Positions 52,767-59,814 of a stretch of 64,000 bases of DNA are shown one piece after another (the first letter of the stretch is position 1; the number at the start of each line of letters is the position of its first letter). The DNA is from an uncultured Ruminococcus sp. (GTDB taxonomy: Bacteria > Bacillota > Clostridia > Oscillospirales > Ruminococcaceae): positions 1 to 64,000 of the forward strand of contig CACYSH010000024.1 in the NCBI GenBank assembly GCA_902776945.1, in the 5' to 3' direction. The position numbers and the translations under genes are program-made. Under the pieces are notes generated by a model that had not been told where the DNA came from, did no database searches, and saw only the letters and a list, made by a program, of their open reading frames with translations.

Positions 52767-53561
52767 ATGAACAAAAACATGATAAGTCTTATAACGGCGG
52801 CAGTTTTATGCGCGGGGCTTGTGAGCTGCGGCAGCGAAAAAACCGACACCGGCGAGACCGTGACCGCAAGACCCGTGCAGGTAACGGCTCCCTCGACGGT
52901 GAAACAAGGCTACGGTCAGGGTGTGCAGCTTGATGAGAAGAACCGCCCGCTCGGTGCGCTCGATTTCAACGCGAAATACGGCGAATTTAACGCCGAAGCG
53001 ATAAGCACCGACGACAAGCGCATAAGGCTGACCTTCGACCAGGGCTATGAAAACGGCTACACGGCGAAAATTCTTGACACGCTTAAAGAAAAGCACGTTC
53101 AGGCGATCTTCTTTCTTGTGCAGGACTACGCCGAGCGCAATCCCGATCTTGTGAAGCGCATGATCGACGAGGGGCATATAATCGGCAATCATTCGGTAAC
53201 GCACCGCTCGATGCCGGGGCTTTCGGCGGAGGAATGTGCAAAGGAGATCAACGGGCTTAACGATTATCTTGAGGAGCATTTCGGGGTAAGACCGACGCTT
53301 TTCCGACCGCCTATGGGGGAATTTTCGGAGCTTTCGCTGGCGGTAACGAATCAATGCGGGTGTAAGACGGTATTGTGGAGTTACGCCTATCGTGACTGGG
53401 AGACGGACGATCAGCCCGCGCCGAATGAAGCAATGATGAAGCTGACGGGGGCGGCGCATGAAGGCGCGATATATCTGCTGCATTCGGTTTCGGAGACAAA
53501 CGCAGAAATTTTAGGCAAATTCATTGACGATCTGCGCGACAAGGGTTACGATCTGTATTAA
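52767..53561 (+). CDS. pdaA: PdaA-like polysaccharide deacetylase lipoprotein
   Basis: 264 residues. Lipoprotein signal with lipobox LVSCG (Cys about 21). The NodB-type deacetylase domain has LTFDQGYENGYTAKILD (about 87), the metal histidines in GNHSVTHRSM (about 140), LFRPPMGEFSELSL (about 178) and AIYLLHSVSETNAE (about 233). These match PdaA, which deacetylates muramic acid so that muramic delta-lactam can form in the spore cortex. The first motif has Gln where the general family has Asp (TFDDG); PdaA enzymes also vary there. Membrane-anchored outside the cell or forespore. Single gene, AGAAAGGAACGG upstream. Confidence 0.9.
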   Translation: MNKNMISLITAAVLCAGLVSCGSEKTDTGETVTARPVQVTAPSTVKQGYGQGVQLDEKNRPLGALDFNAKYGEFNAEAISTDDKRIRLTFDQGYENGYTAKILDTLKEKHVQAIFFLVQDYAERNPDLVKRMIDEGHIIGNHSVTHRSMPGLSAEECAKEINGLNDYLEEHFGVRPTLFRPPMGEFSELSLAVTNQCGCKTVLWSYAYRDWETDDQPAPNEAMMKLTGAAHEGAIYLLHSVSETNAEILGKFIDDLRDKGYDLY

Positions 53562-53567
53562 CAAAGC

Positions 53568-53610
53568 AAACGAACCGGAAATGCCCGAGGACGGTTTTCC
53601 GGTTCGTTTT
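53568..53610 (+). terminator. Terminator of the pdaA-like gene
   Basis: AAACGAACCGGAAA...TTTCCGGTTCGTTT, a 14-bp stem with T-tail. Confidence 0.9.
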
Positions 53611-53639
53611 AGATTCCTGCTCATCTGTTTTGCTATGCA

Positions 53640-54010
53640 AGGGCGTGCATTGCTCGCCCGTGAATGCCCTCAAAACCGCGATTTTACAGCATTTTTGAAT
53701 AGGTTAATGCGTATGTGATAATTTCCCGACCTCGCGCTATTGATTTGCGAAATATCGCCTGTCTGAACTTGTTCAGACCGCTCTTCTCGCAAATATAAAA
53801 TCGGCAATTCACTTGTTTCCGAACAGACTTACAGAGCTATTCAATTGTACGTTTTTGTTAGCTTTTCTTTAAATTGCCGATTTTAATTTTGAACCGAACA
53901 ATTTTCTTTTTACCGTTAGCTTGCGAACGCCGTCGGCTTTTGTGAGGTAAGACCCTTTGCACGAACAAGTTCGTGCCAACCCCTTCCTAAGACTTTTGGT
54001 TTTTTTCTCA
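53640..54010. repeat. Composite interspersed repeat before azlD
   Basis: Second full copy of the 47.5-kb repeat in the same orientation: 'gggcgtgcattgctcgcccg' (53640), 'tttgcgaaatatcgcctgtc' (53743), 'gaccgctcttctcgcaaat', 'aaattgccgattttaatttt' (53870), 'gccgtcggcttttgtgaggt' (53931), a 'gcacgaacaagttcgtgc' palindrome (53957-53974) and 'ccttcctaagacttttggtt' (53983). No gene. Confidence 0.75.
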
Positions 54011-54021
54011 TTTTCGGGCTT

Positions 54022-54327
54022 TCATATTATCAACCCCGTTATCAACGCCGTCACCGATGCCGCCAACGCCACCACTATCAACGGCAATTCAAAATACGCC
54101 AGCACTACCGCAACCGCCGTTCCCGCCGCCGCCGTTATCCTGCTCCCCGTACTGTCTATTATCGCGGGGATCGTCATCGCACTAAGCACCGCATACGGAA
54201 TATAATGCAGAAAACTCCGCACAAACCGCGACTTGATCTTCTTCGTGAAAAACGTAAACGGCAGCATTCGTATCAGATACGTCACACCCGCCATTACCGC
54301 CGTATAGATCAACACCCTCGCGTGCAT
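54022..54327 (-). CDS. azlD: Branched-chain amino acid exporter small subunit AzlD
   Basis: 101 residues with three to four hydrophobic helices. The N-terminus VLIYTAVMAGVTYLIRMLPF, FVRSFLHYIPYAVLSAMTIP and PLIVVALAASVTALI are AzlD-like. With AzlC it exports branched-chain amino acids in Bacillus and homologues. Its ATG immediately follows the azlC stop, so the two are coupled; both lie on the minus strand. Confidence 0.92.
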   Translation of the reverse strand: MHARVLIYTAVMAGVTYLIRMLPFTFFTKKIKSRFVRSFLHYIPYAVLSAMTIPAIIDSTGSRITAAAGTAVAVVLAYFELPLIVVALAASVTALITGLII

Positions 54328-55038
54328 TTACTCCGCCTCCCCGCTCTCGTCTTTTACCGGGAATACCGCCGCACCCAGCGCCGCCGCCGCAACCGCGCTG
54401 ATTATCATTGCAAAGCCGTTGGGAACTACCTTTATCAGCTCCGCAAACAACAGGCTGAACAGCGCCGCTGCGATCACCACGCACAGCACAGAGCGCTCCT
54501 TCCTCGCGGGCGGAATGATTATCGCTAAGAACATTCCGTAAAGCATTATCCCCAGCGCCCCCGCGACCACATCGGGCAGCAGCTGACCCGCCGCCGCGCC
54601 CATTGCCGTCCCCGCGACCCAGCCCGCCGCCGCAACGAGTATCATTCCGTACATATACGCGGGGCGCAGCGGCTCCTTCCTCGACGCGCAGAGTATAAAT
54701 ATTTCGTCGGTGATGCCGTAGGACGCGAGCAGGCGGTGTTTCAGCTTAAATTCGGGGTCGAGCCGCTGCGAAAGCGACAGCCCCATAAGCGAATAGCGTA
54801 TGTTGATTATCAGCTGCACAAGTATCATCTCGATGATAGTGCCGTTTGCCGCGATGACCTCTATGCCCTTCGCCTGCCCCGCCGACGTAATGTTCGTCAG
54901 CGAGATAAACGCCGCTTCAAGCGTGGTAAGCCCCGTTGCCGCCGCCTTTATCCCGATAGCGAACGACACCGAAAGATAGCCCAGCATTATCGGCAAGCCG
55001 TCAGCCATTCCCTTTGAAAAATCCTTTGTGTTATTCAA
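54328..55038 (-). CDS. azlC: Branched-chain amino acid exporter large subunit AzlC
   Basis: 236 residues. The family motif FSKGMADGLPIMLGYLSVSF opens the protein, then LTNITSAGQ, MILVQLIINIRYSLMGLSLS, SYGITDEIFIL, and several hydrophobic helices. The start is TTG at 55038 and has only a weak upstream site (AGGT); an ATG at 55008 would cut the conserved FSKG motif, so I keep the TTG. Coupled to azlD. Substrate inferred from Bacillus. Confidence 0.9.
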   Translation of the reverse strand: MNNTKDFSKGMADGLPIMLGYLSVSFAIGIKAAATGLTTLEAAFISLTNITSAGQAKGIEVIAANGTIIEMILVQLIINIRYSLMGLSLSQRLDPEFKLKHRLLASYGITDEIFILCASRKEPLRPAYMYGMILVAAAGWVAGTAMGAAAGQLLPDVVAGALGIMLYGMFLAIIIPPARKERSVLCVVIAAALFSLLFAELIKVVPNGFAMIISAVAAAALGAAVFPVKDESGEAE

Positions 55039-55280
55039 TTCTCAAGACCTGCCTTTTTTGATGAATTGTCCGTACAAGCAAGCATCTGTTGTACATAACA
55101 TATACAAAAGCTCGTGAATAATTCTGAAACATTGTGCAATATTTTTTTTGAAAAATATGTACTCGGTTCATATTCGGTTCATTTAAGAGTGTTATAATAA
55201 TATCAACAAAGAGAGATACAAAGGCTCTCGACCAAATAATGAATTTTCCTAAATCCCTTTTCATAATTCTATAGATGACT
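55039..55280. other. Spacer upstream of azlC
   Basis: AT-rich, no ribosome site. A directly repeated CGGTTCAT (55164 and 55175) precedes a plus-strand TATAAT (55193-55198). An open minus-strand frame crosses it but lacks a ribosome site and family features, so I call no gene. It may hold a small plus-strand RNA. Confidence 0.4.
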
Positions 55281-55325
55281 AAAGCCCGTTGACGGTACGC
55301 CGACCGATTTAAATCAACGGGCTTT
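55281..55325. repeat. 12-bp perfect inverted repeat (attenuator or terminator candidate)
   Basis: AAAGCCCGTTGA (55281-55292) pairs with TCAACGGGCTTT (55314-55325) over a 21-nt loop. Few T follow on either strand, so simple termination is doubtful. Confidence 0.55.
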
Positions 55326-55356
55326 GATCATGCCTTTTTGCCCGAAAATATTATTA

Positions 55357-55386
55357 AAAGCGGCTGTATTTCAAGCCGCTTTTTTC
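55357..55386 (-). terminator. Terminator of pncB
   Basis: AAAAGCGGCT...AGCCGCTTTT stem 24 bp after the pncB stop; T-rich on both strands, so it is bidirectional. Confidence 0.75.
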
Positions 55387-55409
55387 ATTTCTATAAAGCC
55401 ATAAAACCG

Positions 55410-56846
55410 TCATGCTCTTTCGGCTAAAAGCTGCTGCTTTACGCTCCACAGCTTTTTCGATAGATCGACGTAATAGGTGTGCGGGTTCTCGAACCGCTTT
55501 ACCTCGTCCCAGAGCGTGTCAAGCTCCGCCGCGCAATGGTCGCATATCTCCTTGTAGGACGGCTCCTCATAGACCTGCTTGCCGTCCTTGAATATCTGCA
55601 CCTGCATTTCCTTAGCCGTAAAATCGCGGAGAGTCTTTTTCTTCCAGGTGTAGTCGGGGTCGAAAATGTCAAGACTGCGGCTGTCGTCTATGGTCTCGTC
55701 ATAAACGCAGAGCTGGTCTGCCAGCGCCTTGCCTGTCTCCTTGTCGTAAAGACGGTAGAACTTCTTGAAGCCGGGCGTGGTTATCTTGCCGACGTTCTCC
55801 GAAATTTTTATCTTGGGAACGATACGTCCGTTTTCCTCGACCGCCGCCAGCTTGTAAACGCCGCCGAACACGGGCGCAGACATGGAGGTTATCAGCCTCT
55901 CGCCCACGCCGAACAGATCGACCGCCGCGCCCTGATATATCATATCACGGATTATGTATTCATCGAGCGAATTGGACGCAACTATCTTGCAGTCGGAATA
56001 GCCCGCATTGTCAAGCATTTTCCGCGCCTTTCGGGACAGATAGGTAATGTCGCCCGAATCGAGCCTTATGCCCTTCGGTCGCTTGCCCAACGGTTTCAGC
56101 ACGTTGTTGAAAGCCCTTATCGCGTTGGGAATGCCGCTTTCAAGCACGTTGTAAGTATCGACAAGCAGGGTCACGCTGTCGGGGAAGCACTCGCAGTAGG
56201 TCTTGAAAGCCTCGTACTCGTCGCCGAACATCTGCACCCAAGAATGCGCCATAGTACCCGTAGCGGGGAAACCGAATTTCTGATCGGTTATCGTGCAGGC
56301 AGTCGCCGCACAGCCGCCGATCCCCGCCGCCCTCGCGCCGAAGATAGCCGCGTCCGCGCCGTGCGCTCTTCTCGAACCAAATTCCGATACCGCCCTTCCC
56401 TGCGCCGCTCTTACGATCCGGCTTGCTTTTGTGGCAATAAGAGACTGATGATTTATCGTCAGCAGCAGATATGTTTCAACAAGCTGCGCTTCGATAGCGG
56501 GCGCTCTGACCGTCAGCAGAGGTTCGCCGGGGAAAACGACAGTCCCCTCGGGGACAGCCCAAATATCCCCCGTGAAACGGAAGTCCTTTAAATAGTCAAG
56601 GAACTTTTCGGAAAACATATTCTTCGAGCGCAGGAACTCGATGTCCTCCGCCGAGAAATGCAGATCATTTATGTACTCGATCACCTGCGAAAGCCCGCAG
56701 CAGATAGCAAAGCCGCCGCCGTCGGGTACCTTGCGGAAAAACAGGTCAAAGTAAGTGATCTTGTCCTTCATGCCGCTCTCGAAATAGCCGCTGCCCATTG
56801 TCAGCTCGTAGTAGTCGCAGAGCATGGTATAGTTAAATGCTTCCAT
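55410..56846 (-). CDS. pncB: Nicotinate phosphoribosyltransferase
   Basis: 478 residues, the longer clostridial form. Motifs: NYTMLCDYYELTMGSGYFES, EFGSRRAHGADAA, ATGTMAHSWVQMF (the His region phosphorylated in the reaction), KPLGKRPKGIRLDSGDI and IVASNSLDEY. It joins nicotinate and PRPP, with ATP, to make nicotinate mononucleotide. pncA (nicotinamidase) lies two genes upstream on the same strand, so the cluster turns nicotinamide into NaMN for NAD salvage. Confidence 0.96.
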   Translation of the reverse strand: MEAFNYTMLCDYYELTMGSGYFESGMKDKITYFDLFFRKVPDGGGFAICCGLSQVIEYINDLHFSAEDIEFLRSKNMFSEKFLDYLKDFRFTGDIWAVPEGTVVFPGEPLLTVRAPAIEAQLVETYLLLTINHQSLIATKASRIVRAAQGRAVSEFGSRRAHGADAAIFGARAAGIGGCAATACTITDQKFGFPATGTMAHSWVQMFGDEYEAFKTYCECFPDSVTLLVDTYNVLESGIPNAIRAFNNVLKPLGKRPKGIRLDSGDITYLSRKARKMLDNAGYSDCKIVASNSLDEYIIRDMIYQGAAVDLFGVGERLITSMSAPVFGGVYKLAAVEENGRIVPKIKISENVGKITTPGFKKFYRLYDKETGKALADQLCVYDETIDDSRSLDIFDPDYTWKKKTLRDFTAKEMQVQIFKDGKQVYEEPSYKEICDHCAAELDTLWDEVKRFENPHTYYVDLSKKLWSVKQQLLAERA

Positions 56847-56876
56847 TTTATACAGACCTCCGTTCCCGATGTCCGT

Positions 56877-57290
56877 TCAGCAGTACGGACATTTTATGTA
56901 TTTCATATCATACGTTTTCTTTTCAAGATCGAAGATATAGGCATAGCAGTATCCAAGCTCGGTATCCCATTCGGCGGAATCCCAGTCTGCCTCTGTTTCG
57001 GCATAATTGAATTGAAGTCTCGGCTTTGTATAAACAGTGCCAAGAACGCTTTCAACCTCGCTTCTGTCGGTCAAGTCTTCCTCGGTTATCGGAGTTTTTG
57101 CGGTAACAAGCACGGTCTTGTAGCCCTCGCCAAGCTCACCGTCCTCTATGGGCTTATCGTCCCACCAGCAGTATCTTGTGCGCAGAAAGCCGCCGTTATC
57201 ATCAGAGGCATACAGCACAAAATTATAGAAAGAACCCGTTTCGGGAGTGATTATATCCGAAACTCGCTTTATCAGCTCATAAAGCGTCAT
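56877..57290 (-). CDS. Unknown acidic protein in the NAD-salvage cluster
   Basis: 137 residues, acidic, no signal peptide. Visible: VSDIITPETGSFYNFVLYAS, a WW-containing segment YCWWDDKPIEDG, and a C-terminal YMDMKYIKC-like end that actually reads YDMKYIKCPYC with a CPYC pair. I do not recognise a family. It lies 9 bp after the pncA stop and 30 bp before pncB, on the same strand, so it is almost certainly co-transcribed. Its ribosome site is weak, which fits translational coupling to pncA. Confidence 0.75.
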   Translation of the reverse strand: MTLYELIKRVSDIITPETGSFYNFVLYASDDNGGFLRTRYCWWDDKPIEDGELGEGYKTVLVTAKTPITEEDLTDRSEVESVLGTVYTKPRLQFNYAETEADWDSAEWDTELGYCYAYIFDLEKKTYDMKYIKCPYC

Positions 57291-57299
57291 CTCGTCAAA

Positions 57300-57833
57300 T
57301 CATTCCGCGTCGTGGCGTACAACGGTTATCTGCAAGCCCTCCATAACATCGAAGGTCTTTGCTTCAAGCTCGCTGTCGGGAGCCGCAACATAATTTGTGT
57401 CAATGATAACCTCGGTCTCGGGCAAAGCGGTCTTTACCATGATAGCGTTGGCAAGAACACACATATTGGTAACAAGTCCCACCAGCTCAACGCTCTCATA
57501 ACTGCGGAATTTCAGATAATCGGCAAGCTCCAGCGAACCGAAGGTGTCCTTATAGAACACCTTGTCCTTGTCGGTGCGCTCCTTGGCGGTAAAGCCGTAG
57601 AGCTTATGACCGGGAGTGTCCTCAACGCAGTGGGGAGTAGGCAGCTTTCTGCCCTCCTGCGTGGAGAGATAGTCCTCCTGATGAGTGTCCATAGTATAGA
57701 TGACCTCGCCGCCCTCCTTGCGGTAGTCGCGTATTTTGTGAGCGATCTTCCTGTCGAGAGCCGCAGCGGCTTCAAAGCCCAGCGAGCCGTTTACAAAGTC
57801 ATTCTGATAGTCAACGATTACAAGCAGTTTCAT
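57300..57833 (-). CDS. pncA: Nicotinamidase (isochorismatase superfamily)
   Basis: 177 residues from the ATG at 57833 (GGAGG 6 nt upstream). Catalytic triad candidates: Asp8 in VIVDYQNDFVNG, a Lys in DKVFYKDTFGS (about 92-97) and Cys at about 125 in VTNMCVLANAI. Metal-site region YTMDTHQEDY with PTPHC. It hydrolyses nicotinamide to nicotinate. Adjacency to pncB supports pncA over other isochorismatase-like amidases. Confidence 0.9.
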   Translation of the reverse strand: MKLLVIVDYQNDFVNGSLGFEAAAALDRKIAHKIRDYRKEGGEVIYTMDTHQEDYLSTQEGRKLPTPHCVEDTPGHKLYGFTAKERTDKDKVFYKDTFGSLELADYLKFRSYESVELVGLVTNMCVLANAIMVKTALPETEVIIDTNYVAAPDSELEAKTFDVMEGLQITVVRHDAE

Positions 57834-58064
57834 AATGCTCCTCCAATATTTCAAGCGCCGCAGCGCGGATATAGTCATACTTAATTATAACATTTTTTTC
57901 GCCGTTTGAAAAGCCCTTTGTACTGGTTTAACACTAATTTAACAATTGATACTATTCCTCGACCAAATTCGCAACAATCTTCGCCACCCTGAACACGATT
58001 GCCGTCGTCTTCCTCCTCGACTAACGCCAGTTAGCCTTCGTCGTCATTGACAGCGTTCTGCGGC
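57834..58064. other. Spacer before pncA
   Basis: Contains a minus-strand TATAAT (57884-57889) with a poor -35 (TTTTCA at 17 bp), a possible pncA promoter. Otherwise nothing recognisable. Confidence 0.4.
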
Positions 58065-58592
58065 TCACATATCGGAAAACGATGACGACAAAACAACGCG
58101 CTCCGCCGTGATATTGCTTTTTATCACCTCGACCGAAAAACGGTGAATATCGCCGCCGGTGGTGCTGCCGCACAGGTCTTCGATAACCGCGCAGTCCTGC
58201 ACGCTGTCGTAAACGGGCAGAACGGTCGCAAGCACGCAGCAGCCTGTATTCACGCCGCAGAAATACACCTTATCGAAACGCTCCGTTTCAAGGAATCTGC
58301 GAAATTCCTCATTAAAAAAGGCAGAATAGGTAGATTTGTCAAAAACTCTGCTCACAAGGGGCTTTATCGGCTCGGCAAGCTCGGTCTCTTCAGAGCCTGC
58401 CATGCAGCTTTCCCAATGCTCGAATTTATAACAGGCGGTATCGGGGGCGTTAATATAGCGCGTAGCAACAATTTTATCAAACACGCCGCCGCACCTTCCG
58501 ACAAATCCCGCGATCTTTTCGGGAATATCTGCGGTATGCTCATTCACAAAGCCCTTTTGCATATCAATAATTACAAGACAATTCTTTTGCAT
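58065..58592 (-). CDS. Cysteine hydrolase of the isochorismatase family
   Basis: 175 residues. CLVIIDMQKGFVNEHTADIP (Asp10), a Lys in SRVFDKSTYSAFFNEEF (about 87) and Cys at about 118 in VYFCGVNTGCCVLATVLPVY form the D-K-C triad of the family. It differs clearly from the pncA product at 57300 and lacks its DTHQ metal motif, so the substrate may be another amide or isochorismate-like compound. No signal peptide. A transposon-like element lies 25 bp upstream of the start and may have displaced its promoter. Confidence 0.85.
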   Translation of the reverse strand: MQKNCLVIIDMQKGFVNEHTADIPEKIAGFVGRCGGVFDKIVATRYINAPDTACYKFEHWESCMAGSEETELAEPIKPLVSRVFDKSTYSAFFNEEFRRFLETERFDKVYFCGVNTGCCVLATVLPVYDSVQDCAVIEDLCGSTTGGDIHRFSVEVIKSNITAERVVLSSSFSDM

Positions 58593-58617
58593 CAGTATTT
58601 TTCACCCTTTTCCGATA

Positions 58618-58757
58618 CACTACCCACAACTTAAGGTTTACAAGGTGTAGGGCGGCTGCACGAACTTGTTCGTGCCATTGCTCCCGCCCGTAAATGAACG
58701 TTTTTTAAAGATGATTTCCGTCAATTTTTTCTTAAGTTGTTTAAGTTGTGGATAGTG
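58618..58757. mobile_element. Miniature transposable element (140 bp) with 10-bp target duplication
   Basis: 17-bp ends CACTACCCACAACTTAA (58618-58634) and TTAAGTTGTGGATAGTG (58741-58757) match as inverted repeats with one mismatch. TTTTCCGATA flanks both sides exactly (58608-58617, 58758-58767). The interior holds 'gtagggcggctgcacgaact', 'tgttcgtgcc' and 'ttgctcccgccc'. No gene. Confidence 0.9.
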
Positions 58758-58798
58758 TTTTCCGATATGTTACCCTTCGTGCGTATCCGGCGCACAGC

Positions 58799-59395
58799 TC
58801 ATTGATCTTCTTCGTCATCGTCAAACGGCGCTTCCGGCAGATCGTCGGCGCAGACCACGAAATCAAGCACCCTGCCGTAAAGCTCGGCGGAATTGGCTTT
58901 CATCTTGCGGCAGATATGCTCTGCCTGCTCGCGGTCGGGCGCGTACAGACTGAGCTGCATAAGCGCAGCACCGCCGTCCGAAACGGTGCAGCTCACCTTG
59001 CAGCCCGCGCCTTCCTCGGTGATCTCCGTGCTGACGCTCTGCTCCGCCTTCTGATGTGCGAAAAGCCGCAGCCCCGAAGCCAGTATTCTGTCGCGCACGC
59101 TTCTCGGCAACAGCTTTTTGAAGCTCTCCGCGCCGCTCCTGCCCTCCTCACTCAGCAGATATTCGGGAACGCCGCCGTGATCCTGCTTGACAAGCACGCC
59201 CGCGTCAAGCAGTTCCTTAAAGGCTTCGATGAACAGGAAATAGTCCACTATCTCCTCGCCTGTGAATATCTCAAGCAGCTGCACATATGTACACGGCTTG
59301 CCTGTCTGCTTGAGAAAATATGCCATAAGGAGCTTTACCTCGTATAATTCGCGGGGATTGAATACCTCCGGCTTTATTTCGGGATAACGAAACAT
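58799..59395 (-). CDS. DUF4364-like protein
   Basis: 198 residues. The pattern FNPRELYEVKLLMAYFLKQT, CTYVQLLEIFTGEEIVDYFL, FKELLDAGVLVKQD (winged-helix-like first ~75 residues) followed by an alpha/beta half ending in FVVCADDLPEAPFDDDEED fits the DUF4364 family of Clostridia, thought to be DNA-binding, function unknown. GGAGGTG is 7 nt before the ATG. It stands alone between two transposon-like repeats. Confidence 0.75.
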   Translation of the reverse strand: MFRYPEIKPEVFNPRELYEVKLLMAYFLKQTGKPCTYVQLLEIFTGEEIVDYFLFIEAFKELLDAGVLVKQDHGGVPEYLLSEEGRSGAESFKKLLPRSVRDRILASGLRLFAHQKAEQSVSTEITEEGAGCKVSCTVSDGGAALMQLSLYAPDREQAEHICRKMKANSAELYGRVLDFVVCADDLPEAPFDDDEEDQ

Positions 59396-59483
59396 ATTTT
59401 TTCACCTCCGCGCACTTTCATACTGTAAATGAGCAACGCCGTTTTGTCCGTACCATTGCCCCATACTCACTAATACTATTTAA

Positions 59484-59586
59484 CTATAAACGAGTGCTTT
59501 TTGTTAATTTACACAAATAATCATCGTTTTATAAAGCCTTGCGATATTCTTGAATTGTGCAATTTGACGGTACTGCTCATTTATAG
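59484..59586. mobile_element. Miniature transposable element (103 bp) with 7-bp target duplication
   Basis: Ends CTATAAACGAGTGCT (59484) and ACTGCTCATTTATAG (to 59586) are imperfect inverted repeats. TATTTAA flanks both sides exactly (59477-59483, 59587-59593). The interior matches 51022-51184. Confidence 0.9.
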
Positions 59587-59629
59587 TATTTAATACAAAA
59601 CTCAACGTCATCAGGATAAGGAAAATGAT

Positions 59630-59814
59630 TGCGCAGAAGCGCACCTATGTGTGCGCCCGTTCCCCGCATTTTTCATGACCCGCGGGCGCACACGCAGGTG
59701 CGCCCCTACATTACTTGCGCAAACCCATTCACACCAAATTAGAAACATAATAATTTCGGGGGTCACACGGACGCGCAATGCGCGTCCCTACAATATGGAG
59801 CCTGCATTTTGCCC
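59630..59814. repeat. Repeat remnants 5' of the window's last gene pair
   Basis: 'gcgcacctatgtgtgcgccc' (59639), 'gcgggcgcacacgcaggtgc' (59683) and 'gacgcgcaatgcgcgtccct' (59770), the palindromic family seen at 22.4, 24.0 and 47.5 kb. No gene, no clear terminator for the gene ending at 59815. Confidence 0.6.

Noticed and set aside
55031..55264. 77-codon minus-strand frame overlapping the azlC start
   Set aside because: No ribosome site, no recognisable pattern, AT-rich composition like the spacer.
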